Assembly (NCBI GenBank): GCA_036925085.1
Contig: JAUPFP010000006.1
Span: 5,471,984 to 5,535,983, forward strand
Source of the DNA: Brachycybe producta
Taxonomy: Eukaryota; Arthropoda; Diplopoda; Playtdesmida; Andrognathidae
Length of the DNA: 64,000 nucleotides
Direction of reading: 5' to 3'
Under the pieces are notes generated by a model. That model was given only the letters and a program-made list of their open reading frames with translations. It was not told the DNA's origin and did not search any database. The position numbers were made by a program, and so were the translations under genes. Position 1 is the first letter of the stretch; every line of letters begins with the position of its first letter. This document shows, piece by piece, positions 35,336 to 45,956 of this stretch.

Positions 35336-35359
35336 GTGAGTGTGTGTGTGTGTGTGTGT
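35336..35359 (+). repeat. (GT)n tract fused to a splice donor
   Basis: The donor GTGAGT is followed without a gap by GTGTGTGTGTGTGTGTGT, so the microsatellite starts at intron base one. Confidence 0.9.
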
Positions 35360-35418
35360 TTTAAAGTTGTAATTAGTCCTAATCACGATTGCTATGTTTT
35401 ATGGTATGGTGGTCCATT

Positions 35419-35665
35419 TAAGAGACTATCGGCATGAAGAAAATGAGTATGATGCAATATTTGGTATAGCCGTTTAACATGGCGTGTGTTCGCTTTTCGT
35501 TCAGTCTTTATTTTGGCGTATAGTTGTATGAAACGTAATTTAAAGTGCATTAAGCACTAAAATATCCTGTGGATCCGCTTGGTACTTTTGAAAAACCTAG
35601 TTATGATTCCTTCTATTTAAAAAAAAAATGTTTGAAAATAACCTACATGCTAATTTACATAGTGG
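35419..35665. repeat. Foldback repeat fragment related to 57616-58052
   Basis: It begins TTAAGAGACTATCGGCATGAAG and shares TGATGCAATATTTGGTATAGC, GTAATTTAAAGTGCATTAAG and AACCTACATGCTAATTT with the element at 57616-58052. Only one arm is present. Confidence 0.6.
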
Positions 35666-35795
35666 GTTATGGTGAAGGTCACTTTTGATCTCACATTTTA
35701 CATTGGTAGCAAAATTTGTTATGTCTTTGGCAAAGAAGTGAGAGGTCCGTGTTTTCTATTTTTATTTAATAAAAATATTTTTCCACCTTGTTGTA

Positions 35796-36010
35796 TTGCA
35801 AGATTTACAGCATGAAACGTGCCAAAGATTGCTGTCACATGGCACAATTGAACTGGCAATAATTACAGCAAGATTCACTTTAAAGGTTGAGATAAATCTT
35901 GCTGTAAATTTTGTGAAATGTCACGAAAAACAGCTAAGCGTTTTCTACAAGTCAGTTTTACAAAAAAGTAATCACATTGGCAAATTTACAATAACTATAA
36001 AAAATGAATC
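35796..36010. repeat. GCAAGATTCACTT-type repeat
   Basis: GCAAGATTTACAGCATGAAACG, GGCAATAATTACAGCAAGATTC and AAATCTTGCTGTAAATTTTG recur in both orientations. Related sequence lies at 50556-51340 and 63534-63800, so this looks like a foldback interspersed repeat. Confidence 0.45.
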
Positions 36011-36089
36011 TTGCTGGTACTATAGACAGTGTTATCACTGCTTAAGGGAAACTAATTTCTTTTTACTATTATGTTTTTGTCAATTGCAG

Positions 36090-36229
36090 TGCCTGATGCA
36101 CCGGCAGATGTGAAAGCAGTTATTGCAACACATGATTCCATCCTCGTAACGTGGAAAGAACCATTGAACAGCAATGGAAATGTCGTTAAGTACACTGTCT
36201 ACGTACGGTCGTCGGATCACGGCAAAGAG
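36090..36229 (+). CDS. Dscam: Dscam exon: FN4, N-terminal half
   Basis: The acceptor is AATTGCAG and the donor is GTGAGT; phase 1 entry, phase 0 exit, 140 bp. It encodes VPDAPADVKAVIATHDS, the FN3 core Trp in ILVTWKEPLNSNGNVVKYTV, and ends with SSDHGKE. The pattern VPDAPADVKA...L.SW..P...NG is typical of Dscam FN4. Confidence 0.95.
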
Positions 36230-36423
36230 GTGAGTTGTAAGAGCGCCTTTTGCGTCCATGTATTGATCCGATTTTTGTGTGTATGTGTTTTTGTAGTTGC
36301 TCTCCAGAAGTGTTTTTTTTTATATTTTCTGAGGTTTGCAACCATTGAAATTTGTTTTTCGTGTAAAATATCAAATTACTATTGTATTGTATTGATTTTA
36401 AATTTTGTTTTTCATTCAATTAG

Positions 36424-36577
36424 GACACTGTGAAACATACAGTGGTGGGCACCACACAATTTGAAGCCTCAAGTCTAAAGAGGAACACACGGTACGACTT
36501 CTGGATAACAGCTGCAACCTCTGTCGGAGAAGGTCAGAGTACTCGTGTGATCACTCAGACGATTAACACTCCAATGG
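36424..36577 (+). CDS. Dscam: Dscam exon: FN4, C-terminal half
   Basis: The acceptor is TTCAATTAG and the donor is GTAATT; phase 0 entry, phase 1 exit, 154 bp. It encodes DTVKHTVVGTTQFEAS, the motif LKRNTRYDFWITAATSVGEG, and TRVITQTINTPM. It is followed by Ig10 rather than FN5, the arrangement that distinguishes Dscam from most Ig-FN3 receptors. Confidence 0.94.
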
Positions 36578-36657
36578 GTAATTACATATTAATATATATT
36601 ATGTGCCTATGGTTCATTATGGGCGTCTTGTTTTTAAAGGAGGGAAAGTATGTGATT

Positions 36658-37099
36658 TTAAGGTGGAAATACACCCGGAGGTAACATTGCTGAAAACAAT
36701 GTTTTTAACAAATATTAAAAGTCTGTCTATAAAATGTTATAAATTTTTATTATCAACAGTTGTTAATAATATTTGTTGCTAACATTGCAAAAAGTTTCTA
36801 GAAAATGTTAATAGCAGACATTTTGTGATCGCTTCTGGAGGCGGTCCTGGTCAAAGGATGTTGATAACAAAATGTTACTAGCAAGTTATTCCTGTTGTCA
36901 AAACTGTTAGTAACATTCTACTCGTGGATCAGTTTCCTGTCGACATGCTACCAACAATTTTGTCGAAAACATTGTTATTAGCATTTCGTTATCGACATAT
37001 AACAAAAGTCAAATAACTTGTTAATTAACATATTTGTTATTAACATTTTGCTATACTAACAATGTTTTTGCTATTTCTTCGGTGTAAATCCACCTTAAC
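36658..37099. mobile_element. TTAAGGTGG-ended MITE
   Basis: The ends are TTAAGGTGGAAATACACC and GGTGTAAATCCACCTTAA, inverted copies with TTAA edges as in piggyBac-like elements. The interior is built of AACATTG/CAATGTT motifs such as ACAATGTTTTTAACA. Confidence 0.7.
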
Positions 37100-37139
37100 T
37101 CACACTGGCGTATTTTGCATATCATAGTTTATATAATAC

Positions 37140-37255
37140 AGTGGTCTAGCTAGGTGTGGTTGCGCCCAATTTACCCCCAGAAATTGCGCCCTCCAAACCT
37201 CCTGCCACCCCCTCCCCCGCAGTCGCGGGGGGTGGGGGGTGGGGGCTGTGGGTAC
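37140..37255. repeat. GC-rich inverted repeat with G runs
   Basis: CCCCCTCCCCCGCAGTCGCG is followed by GGGGGGTGGGGGGTGGGGG. The C-rich and G-rich halves can pair, or the G-rich strand could form a quadruplex. The flanks resemble the AGTGGTCTAGCTAGG-type start of a degraded repeat. Confidence 0.6.
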
Positions 37256-37852
37256 AACTTAGTAACCTTTTGATGTTTACCAACTTGTACCGCATGAAGT
37301 TGTTTGTGAACTTGCAGACAACACAAAACACAGAAGTCGCAGAAATGTTTTAGAATTGTCACCAATTTCTTTCCAAACACTACGTTTCTGTTTTGTCAGC
37401 TTGATGTCGATCTGGGGTTCAGAATGTTTTCATTATGGTATACCATTAAAATTGGAATTTTGTTATTTTAAATTGAAATTGATAAACATAATAAAAAACA
37501 TGAAAACATTCTTAGTACGTAGCATTAGTTTTCTAGCTTGTGCAAGCTCCATTATTAAAATTGCAATAAACAGGACTTACATCCATATTCTCAAACGTTG
37601 CTTAAGATTAAACGAAACTTAAAACAAAGCTAATCTTGAAAACTTTTTATAGACTGTCTAAAGAAAGAAAGCCTTATGTCATGTTTTAAGCTTAGTTTTA
37701 TTTTAAGTATCGTTTTTGAGTACGAGGGTTAAAGTTGTTTTGAAATAGTTGTGTAGACAGCATATAACTATTGCTTTATTTATTTCATATTATGAATGCT
37801 TTGATCGAAATTTGTTTTTGAATGTGCTAATTTTGCAATATATTCTGTTTAG

Positions 37853-37967
37853 TTCCAGCAAAGATTGTGTCTTTCGACTCTGAAGTAGTTGTTCCATTCA
37901 ACACTGAAGTGGAATTGAGTTGCAAAACAGTTGGAAAACCTGTTCCAGAAAGATTGTGGAAAAGAGA
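37853..37967 (+). CDS. Dscam: Dscam exon: Ig10, N-terminal half
   Basis: The acceptor is CTGTTTAG. The donor GTGGGC is weak; I chose it because it is the one that matches the next exon's phase (phase 1 in, phase 2 out, 115 bp). It encodes VPAKIVSFDSEVVVPFN, the first Ig cysteine in VELSCKTVGKPVPE, and Trp in RLWKR. A 75-bp intron follows. Confidence 0.88.
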
Positions 37968-38042
37968 GTGGGCAATGGAAATTACAAATTTGATTTTAGT
38001 TTTTTTGTTGTAATTAATAATAACTTTTATCATCATTTTTAG

Positions 38043-38197
38043 TGACCGAACTGTTGATCAGAATGAAAGGTTTCATATTAGCAAAGAGGGATCTTTGAGG
38101 ATAAATAAAGTTCAAGTTACCGATGCTGGTATTTACATTTGCATCATTCAGAATAGTTATGGAAGTGATGAAGTGAAATATAAAGTTATTATTCAAG
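38043..38197 (+). CDS. Dscam: Dscam exon: Ig10, C-terminal half
   Basis: The acceptor is ATTTTTAG and the donor is GTATGG; phase 2 entry, phase 1 exit, 155 bp. It encodes DRTVDQNERFHISKEGSL, the F-strand VTDAGIYICIIQNSYG with the second Ig cysteine, and the closing strand VKYKVIIQ. The next intron is 91 bp. Confidence 0.93.
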
Positions 38198-38288
38198 GTA
38201 TGGTTGTTGTGCGAACATAAAGATCGGACTTGATTTTGAATATTTCATATTCAAGCATTTTAATATATTAGGGTTATTTATTTAACAG

Positions 38289-38387
38289 TGCCACCGGGTC
38301 CTCCTTCTCTTGGTGTGATCTCAGCAACACACACTTCAATTGTGCTCAATTGGAAGTTTGGAAAAGAAAACGTTGATAGTATACGAG
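38289..38387 (+). CDS. Dscam: Dscam exon: FN5, N-terminal part
   Basis: The acceptor is TTTAACAG and the donor is GTAAAT; phase 1 to phase 1, 99 bp. It encodes VPPGPPSLGVISATHTS, the FN3 core Trp in IVLNWKFGKENVDSIR, and the first base of the Gly codon that opens GYTIHYKRD in the next exon. VP..PP.L.V....S...L.W is the usual Dscam FN5 opening. Confidence 0.93.
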
Positions 38388-40056
38388 GTAAATAAATATA
38401 AAACAGGGACTTTTCTTGTTGTTGGCTAATTTAACCCAAAGTATGAAAAGGGAAAACATCACACTGCAAGAATGTGAAGCCATAGTTTTTTTTAGAAGCA
38501 ACTGAATTAAGAACTATTAACAGTTAAGATTGGTTAAGAAGTATTTTTTTTTTTGAAAATAAGTATTATAGAGTAAATTTTTTATTAAATTTTATTTACA
38601 TTATTTTTCAAACTAATTAATTTATAGCATTTCTTATTTTCAAAATAAACATTTATAGAATGTTTTGAAATAATTTATTTCTAATATGTGTTTTCAAAAT
38701 TATTGCAGGATATTTCAAAAGAAACATTTAAAAAACTTTTCTTGAAAATAAATGTTTGTTCATTTCTCAAAACAAAATTATACTAAATTATACTAATAAA
38801 TATCGTTGACCATTTTTCTATCAAAATAATATTTTAAAACATATATTTTCTAACAATATAGTGTTAAATTTTGTAACATTGTTGTTAAAATCTTTCCTCT
38901 TCGGTTGTTTTTCAAGTGTATCTTCATTATGTTTAGAGCTTCCATTTGTCTTGGTTTTCCCCTGGACAGTCCCGTTTTTTTAGACCTCTACTCCCGGTGT
39001 TCGCACAAATTAAGTTTGGGACACTAAATAAATGTCCCGGGATTTACTTGGCTGTTGGCATTGACAATGTTTTCTTGTTAAGTCGAAGTTTTAAGTATTT
39101 TGTTATTGTTATAAAATAATTTGTTTTTTAGAACCCTAGTATAACTACCCAGCACCAATTTAAATAAACTATATCTTGTTGAGCTAAGTTCGAATATGCA
39201 ATTTTTTTCGGTGAAAGTAACAAGCATGTGCAAAAGTTATAATTTACATGGATATTTATGGCACTTAAATTTTTTTTGCATATGATTACATAATTGCGGC
39301 ATAACCTACATTGTTTTTAATTAAATCGAATGATTTTTTTCAGACTGGGAGCTGCGGTCCCCAGGGCCCCTTTAACATGCCTACCTTGACTTAACCGAAC
39401 TTACCCTCAATTATTTATAATCCCTATCTTCCAAATTCTAATAAGTGTCCTGTTTTTTTCGTTTTTAAAAAATGGAATCTCTAATTATGTTGCTTTTGAA
39501 AATGTATGGCTTGAGTTCTAGACTTATAGAAATAATGACAGCAGCCAAAAAGTGAGAAATAACTTTGAAACCCCCCATTATTTCAAATTTGATGTGATTC
39601 ATTTGTGCTATTTCTATTACTTTTTAAGAAATTAAATGTCAATATATGATTTCTACTAGTTTATCAAAAACATCCAATACTTTGATAGGATTTATTCTGT
39701 ACAACAAAAAGGGTAACTGTAAATAAATTGATTTTGGGACTTATTGTAACCACTTTGTCAATATGTTTGAATCAAATGAATTCAAACAGTTTATTGCATT
39801 AGATAAACAAGGTTGCATTATTGTATATTGTAAGGTTTTTTGTACACAATAAGCAACTTAGTGTTAAGAAGAAGAAAAAGAAGAAGAAGCGAAAAAAATG
39901 TTTTGGGTTCCTATCTCTTTTATGAAACTTCCTGTGGAGTCTTATATCTCATATATAACTTCCTGTAAAGCTTTATCACATTAGGTTTCTGAGTCAAACA
40001 TAATCTATTGATGTGTTCCAACCTGCGAACAATAGTATTTTATCTGTCTCACGCAG
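38388..40056 (+). other. Intron splitting FN5 (1.7 kb)
   Basis: AT-rich sequence with a CCCCTGGACAGTCCCGTTTTTT-type segment at about 38960-39050 that may be a degraded interspersed repeat. A GAAGAAGAAGCG purine tract lies near 39870. No recognised coding. Confidence 0.65.
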
Positions 40057-40242
40057 GTTACACGATTCACTACAAAAGAGATTATGGAGAATGGGAAATG
40101 TTGCGAATTAAACCGGATTTGACTACGTTCACTCTGGAAAATCTTGACTGTGGAGCTCGATACCAGTTATACATGAGTGCCTTCAATAAGATAGGGATCG
40201 GGAATCCTAGTGAAGTGATATTCACGAAGACCAAGGGAGCTT
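40057..40242 (+). CDS. Dscam: Dscam exon: FN5, C-terminal part
   Basis: The acceptor is CACGCAG and the donor is GTAAGT; phase 1 to phase 1, 186 bp. It encodes GYTIHYKRDYGEWEML, then FTLENLDCGARYQLYMSAFN with the FN3 L.CG..Y motif and Cys as in Dscam FN5. KIGIGNPSEVIFTKTKGA follows. Confidence 0.95.
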
Positions 40243-40865
40243 GTAAGTGCTTTTAAATAAAAATATTAAGGGTGCATTTGAGAACAAAGCCTAGATTTCT
40301 TGCAATCATATAGGAGCAATGTAGGGCTGAGTGCACATGGCAAAATTAAGAAAAACTTGAAAATGTATTAGAAACTAGAAGCGTAGCTCAATCATTTCAA
40401 CGTATTTTCATGTTGATATCTTTTTAAATAAGCTTTTATGTCGGTTTTTGTCTCTAGAATGTTCATTTTGAAAGATATCAACATGTGAATACTATTAAGT
40501 GATTCAGCTACCGTTCTAGTTTCTAACACACGTTCAATACCCACTCAGTGTTGACTCTGAAACTCAGAATAAACAGCGTTCAAGAAACAGCTTAAAATAA
40601 ACCATCCTAATCAAGTTTTCAGTACTTATCAATCTTAGAAAATGGTTGCTGCCTCCTAGTAATGATTTTACTTCCTTTCGCTCATCTTTCTACAGGAGTG
40701 ACTGAAATCAGTTTCAAACGCATCTTGAACACATTCATAGGAAGCGATCTTTACACACAGTAGTGAATTCTCGAATGCACCTAATGTTTCGTAAAAAGAC
40801 GCTCTCTCTCTCTCTTTCTCTCGAGAAAGTTTTGTTAATTTCGTGAATTTAATTTATTTTTACAG

Positions 40866-41159
40866 CTCCCGAGGGTCCTCCAAAGTACAAATTAGTGCGA
40901 ACCAATTCAACCTTTGTTACTCTGCGTCTGGAAGCATGGTCAGATGGTGGTTGTGCAATTTTGCATTTTGTTGTCGAGTATAAACTGCAAGACGAAGAAA
41001 GTTGGCGGCTGGTGGCTAATAATGTGCACCCGGGACAGACGCAATTTATTATACCCGATTTGAAGCCAGCCACCTGGTATAATCTACGTGTAACCGCTCA
41101 TAACAGTGCCGGCTCTACGACTGTGGAGTATGATTTTGCCACACATACACTTACAGGAG
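40866..41159 (+). CDS. Dscam: Dscam exon: FN6, complete domain
   Basis: The acceptor is TTTTTACAG and the donor is GTAAGA; phase 1 to phase 1, 294 bp. It encodes a whole FN3 domain: PEGPPKYKLVRTNSTF, LEAWSDGGCAILHFVVEYK, WRLVANNVHPGQTQF, and LKPATWYNLRVTAHNSAGST. The GGC...F.V.Y and PATWY.LR.TA.N.AGST blocks are the strongest Dscam signature in the window. An interrupted (CT)n tract at 40802-40823 lies upstream of the acceptor. Confidence 0.97.
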
Positions 41160-41606
41160 GTAAGAAAAAATTTCTTTTTTAACTTGTATTTTTATTGGTG
41201 TTTTTGCGTGCAAAAACGTCAAGTAACCTTTTTATTGAATTTTTTTCGAATTGTTTTAAAAACTAGAACGATAGAAGAAATTTATGGCGCCATATTCGAA
41301 AACGTTACTTCAGGTTAAAAAGTGAAACTTAAACAAAGTTAAACTAAAAAACTTTTCATAGACTATATCACTACAGAGAGTTATGTCTTCTGTTATGTTT
41401 TAACCTTAACTTTGTTTTAAGCCAACGTTTTTTTTTTTAATACGGGAGTTAGTCTCGTCCATATTACAGCGACATAAGGGACTTATGTCAAACTTTTTTT
41501 TTGAGTCAAATGATTATTGGAAGTTACTGGAAGAAACCCGGCGCTAAGGTGTCTAAAAATACCTAGAACTCCCCACCCCCATTAAATGTGAGCGATTTAT
41601 AAAAAT

Positions 41607-42010
41607 TAGGGATAGGACATTCGAATCCTCGAATCTTGCAAAATATTCAAGATTCGAAAACCCGAATCTTCGCGCTTTTTTCGTCTTTCGAATCTTTCGA
41701 ATCCTAACTATGAAAAAAACTGTTAAAAACTTTAGTAAAATTAGTTTGAACTTCATTGACGTCCACTAACAAAAAACAAAAACAGTGATTGTTGCTATTT
41801 CAGTGTGGTACCCAGATCATCAATATCACCTTGTGGCGACCCTGAGTGCCACACTGTTTTTTATTATTAATAATTTAATTTATTATTTAATATTATTTCA
41901 TTTGTTTGTATCTTCTTAATGAATAATATAGGATTCTTATATGAAAGATTCGAGATTCTTTTAGGATTCGGATTCGAATTTGAGAAAATTTACGATTCGT
42001 TCCACCTCTA
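41607..42010. mobile_element. TTCGAATCC-rich MITE (family E, copy 4)
   Basis: It begins TAGGGATAGGACATTCGAATCC and ends GATTCGTTCCACCTCTA. It contains CACCTTGTGGCGACCCTGAG in the middle, as in the copy at 32939-33344. Full-length, about 404 bp. Confidence 0.75.
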
Positions 42011-42354
42011 ATATTTTTCATAAACTTTTAGCGAGTGTGGCTAGCAAAAAAATTAAAAAAAGTGTATGAAACCAGTAAAATTACTTTTTTTCTTTCTAGA
42101 ATATTTTTCTAATTTTCATTTTTTTCTTTCTCTCAAAATGTGTCATCTTACGTTTTTTGGAGGGCTTTTCCATTAAAATAAAATATCAGCTTTCGATTCT
42201 ATAATTTTATCGAGTTTGGTAAACAAAAACGGCCATCTAATGTAAAAACTGGCCTTCAAACTAAGCGGCCCATTAGGAAAATGCCCGATTGCCCTATAGC
42301 TGAGTGCACACCTCATATTTAATATGAATTAGATTACCTTTCTTATTATAAGTG

Positions 42355-42905
42355 CTACAGTAATAAACCCAACATACTGTGAGCATTTGTGACATCTGTT
42401 ATATTTGGATGTGTTGTTTGCGGACGCGGGACACTGCGACAATACCCGATTTCTGCTAGTTGTTGACTTACTCCCTCGAGGAAAGTTGGAAAAGCAGAAT
42501 TAGCCGGATGGCAGTGGATGGCCGTTGACTCCCTAAAGAGGATAATGTACCTCAGAGAGGTGGTCACCACCTGCTTTTGAAAACGTCTCGTTGCTATGGG
42601 GCTCCTTCTCCTATGGTGCCTCCGATTGCTCCAAAAAAATTAAATACACATAGAGACGACGCTACTTCTTGTCAACGTAGAGCAAAGTGTGAACTGTTTA
42701 AGAGGAAATGGACAACGAACAAAGGAAACACGGTGCTTTTTATAGGCTTGGACCTGTGTACACCCTTGAGCTGCAAGCAGGTCCAAGTGACCACGCTCCG
42801 AGAGCTATCTCTCAGCTCTAAATAGGTTCATACGCACAGTAAGGGAGGGACAGTGAAGAGTCGGGCACCCCCAGGCTAGCATTCTGGGGAGATCACGATA
42901 TACCC
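42355..42905. repeat. Unclassified GC-richer segment, probably a decayed retroelement
   Basis: Base composition is clearly less AT-rich than the surroundings. Short frames with stops occur on both strands. I see no diagnostic motif of a reverse transcriptase or transposase, so the assignment is only by composition and lack of host-gene homology. Confidence 0.35.
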
Positions 42906-44139
42906 TGGTGTTACAATACTCAATATATGAGTTTCAATACTTTAAAATTGTACTTGTATTTACTTCAAATTTCTTTTGGGTTAGGAGGTGTATGTTATAA
43001 ATTATAATTGAATTGAAGCTCTAATAAGTTTAATTTCCGGTAGGTTTTCTTATGAATAACTATTGAGTTGGGGCGTTTAGATTTATTGTACATTTTTAAT
43101 TGAATTTTCTTTTCAATATAAATCTACTTAATCATTCACAACTGTGATTCTTTCAAATGGAGTCGTTTGTTTTATAGCCGAATTTGATAGTTTTAATTAT
43201 TTTTTAAATGATTCTTTAAAAGTGATTTTGTCTTCACTCATTAACTGTTCATTTCTTTGAAAATGTTCAGAAATGAAATTTTTCACATTAATTACCAATC
43301 AAAAGTTTTGCAATTAAAGTAATTATCTACTAAACATTAAATTTTATGCTCGTTATAACTGATCAATAAAGTTTCATCCTTGGCCCATATGAAACCCTTG
43401 AGCGGACCATATTCTTAGTTAGGGTCTCAACAAATACACCACACGCAAGGGTGAGCTTCAGCTCAGGGCTCAAGGGTTCCTCAGGGGCTCTCAAGACACG
43501 ATGCAAAGTATCGTGTAATTGTTAAGAGATTATTAGCCTGAAAATAGCAGAACTTACAATATCTTAAAAAATTAAAACAGTATGTTTTTGCTGTATGCTA
43601 CACACAGCTTTTATAAATTTTATTAATTTTTCTTTTAAAAAGGGCTCAAGAAAGACCTCGACACCAGGGCCCCCAAAAGCTAGATCTGCCCCTGACCACA
43701 TGGTATGCTTTGATAATAGGATGAGACCGTTACGTTGAAAAATTCTGAGGGGTTGTTAGAAAGTTTCAATGAGTCTTGATGTACAGAAGAAGCAGTGGAG
43801 CATCCATCGTGACCCATGCAGTTGGTGCCAATGGGCACGGGATAAGTCCCATTATAAAAATCAAGGTTCTTAACTTAAAATATAAACTAAAACCTAACTC
43901 TGAAGTGAACAAAGTTGTGCAACTCATCTGCAATCCTGCGCGCGTTTGTCACGGTTTGTGACAAAAGGCCTCATGAAATGTTTCTTGACAATATGTTGTT
44001 CTTGACAAATAATATTGGTAATTTGAGATGGAAATAAAATTTCCTTTGGATTAGATAATATAAAAATAAAATTGTATATATGCAATTTTAATATGCGTCT
44101 GCTTAAGTCTAGTTAAATTATCAAAACAAAATTTACACT

Positions 44140-44210
44140 GCGATGGCCGGGAATCGAACCCGGATCAACTGCTTGGAAGGCAGCTATGCTGACCATTATA
44201 CCACCATCGC
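44140..44210 (-). tRNA. tRNA-Gly(TCC), left arm of palindrome
   Basis: Minus-strand 71-base gene with acceptor GCGATGG/CCATCGC, anticodon UCC and T arm CCGGGTTCGATTCCCGG. It differs from the other copies by one G-to-C change in the D arm (TGGTCAGC for TGGTGAGC). A TTTTG run follows on the minus strand. It mirrors the gene at 44875-44945. Confidence 0.9.
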
Positions 44211-44874
44211 ACAATTGTTTGAAAGTTATTGTCTAATTTAGCTGCTGCACGTATAAGTAATGGTCACTGGTTTTGAGTGACCGTAGAGCTCTGTAATCAT
44301 ATAGCTATAGCAATTGTAAGTTCAATGAAACTTATGCAAACGAAGATGCATGCAGAAATGAGAATGGTGGCGCAGATAAAACGCCTGCAATTGGCAATTG
44401 GCAAGAATTTGCTAATTGAATATGATTCAGATTTGTTGATGTTTTTAAGGCGAGGGGAATAAATAAATAATTTTTATTGGTGGTTTCAACTTGCAACAAA
44501 ATGATTCTAAGTTCAGTTTGAATTCACTTATGGGGGAATTTCAAGATTTATTAGAAACTGGTAGAAGAGAAAATGATATATCTGTTAGAATAATTTTTTG
44601 TGCCAGTTTGAAAATAATCAAATTCTGCATTATTTTCTATTAATGAACGTAGAGATTGCGGACATTTGCTTTTACGTTTTATTTATGTATCTTCGTTTGC
44701 ATTGCATACACAGGAAAATTTCATTGAACTTACATTTGCTATATATTTGCTATATATATTTGCTATAATAGTTATGGTTATAGTCTTGTAGAGCTATGGT
44801 ACCTTATAATGCCAGTGACCCTTATTATTATAAATGCTACAAGGAAAATTTCACGTGAATGTTCTGGCAGTTGT

Positions 44875-44945
44875 GCGACGGTGGTATAATGGTGAGCATA
44901 GCTGCCTTCCAAGCAGTTGATCCGGGTTCGATTCCCGGCCGTCGC
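44875..44945 (+). tRNA. tRNA-Gly(TCC), right arm of palindrome
   Basis: A 71-base gene with acceptor GCGACGG/CCGTCGC, anticodon loop CTTCCAA and T arm CCGGGTTCGATTCCCGG. Compared with the left-arm copy, two acceptor-stem differences are compensatory (A-T to C-G pair retained as a pair), so both can fold. TTTTG follows within 20 bases. Confidence 0.94.
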
Positions 44946-45349
44946 AGGAAAGCATATGTTTTGTTATTTTACTTGGACTTTTTTATCTGTGTATATTAAA
45001 ATACGTACGAAATGTAGAAGTGAAATTTAATTGTGTTATGTTATTTAATCCGAAGAGATTTGTATTTCCATCTCAAATGACCAATAAATACTTTTTTTCA
45101 AGTGTCTTGCAAATTGTAACACTTGGATCTTAAGATTCCTCTGCCATAGGTCAACCGGCTGCTTGCAGAGTATCTTTTTGTAATTGTAATTTTAATTGTA
45201 ATTAAGAAACAGTTTATGAGGCCTTTTGTCACACATGCACATTTGCGAATAAGTTGTACAACTTTTAGTTTGCTTTGGCGTTCAGTTGACAAATTCCATT
45301 ACACTGGTCTATTTAGATTTCCAGTTTGAAAACTTGATTTTTATTATGG

Positions 45350-45462
45350 GACTTATCTCCTGCCCATCGAAAATGACTATGATGCAATATTAATATTGAC
45401 ATAGTTATGATTCCTTCAAATTTTAAAAATAAAGTTTGAAAATAGCCTACACCAGTGACGCA
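45350..45462. repeat. Fragment of the foldback family at 57616-58052
   Basis: GACTATGATGCAATATTAATATTG, ATAGTTATGATTCCTTC and AAAGTTTGAAAATAGCCTACA match internal blocks of 35419-35665 and 57616-58052. It overlaps the right edge of the tRNA palindrome. Confidence 0.5.
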
Positions 45463-45956
45463 ACCACGGGGGACGCATAGCGAGAGACACACATGTGGAA
45501 TTTTTTTGGGGGGAAATCGGAAAATGAACTTTGGGTTTACTATTAGGTTTTTTTTTTTGAACTGCTCTAATGGATCAGAATCTTGACACAAAATTCTGTT
45601 CAAAGAAAATTTTTAACCAATATCATCTTTTTTTTTACCAGAAAATCGGCCAGAATTTGAAATTCTTCCAAAAATTCTTTTCTGGCTTCATGTTCGTGGC
45701 TGGCTCGTGGTTCGTAATGTGTGCCCTCCACTTTATCTTATTGGATCCATTTCTTGAAAAGGATCCAACATAGTTGTTCACTTAAGATAAGAATGGGGTT
45801 TACGCCAAGAGGACAGAAATTCGTGTAATCATTTCATATTTTAAAGCCAAATCACAACCATGAAAAACAGGCAATATATAATTAGGTGATGTTTGCAAAT
45901 CGTCCGCGATTTTTGACAAAAAAAGAAAGTAAATTATTTTCCGAGTTCCATTTTAT

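Larger units (their letters stand above)
36578..37852 (+). other. Intron between FN4 and Ig10 (1.3 kb)
   Basis: It contains a TTAAGGTGG-ended MITE (36658-37099) and a GC-rich foldback at about 37140-37255 with G runs. It then continues AT-rich to the Ig10 acceptor, with no recognised coding. Confidence 0.72.
43826..45372. repeat. 1.5-kb imperfect palindrome with one tRNA-Gly gene per arm
   Basis: The outer ends match in inverted orientation: GGGATAAGTCCCATTATAAA at the left and TTTATTATGGGACTTATCTCC at the right. Further inward matches are AAAAGGCCTCATGAAATGTTTC with GAAACAGTTTATGAGGCCTTTT, then TTTGAGATGGAAAT with ATTTCCATCTCAAA. The tRNA genes and GTAAGTTCAATGAAA with TTTCATTGAACTTAC complete the series. 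The arms meet near 44600 with gaps between matched blocks. Confidence 0.85.

Noticed and set aside
36186-36419. Minus-strand frame over the FN4 exon
   Set aside because: It is a shadow of the FN4a exon and its intron.
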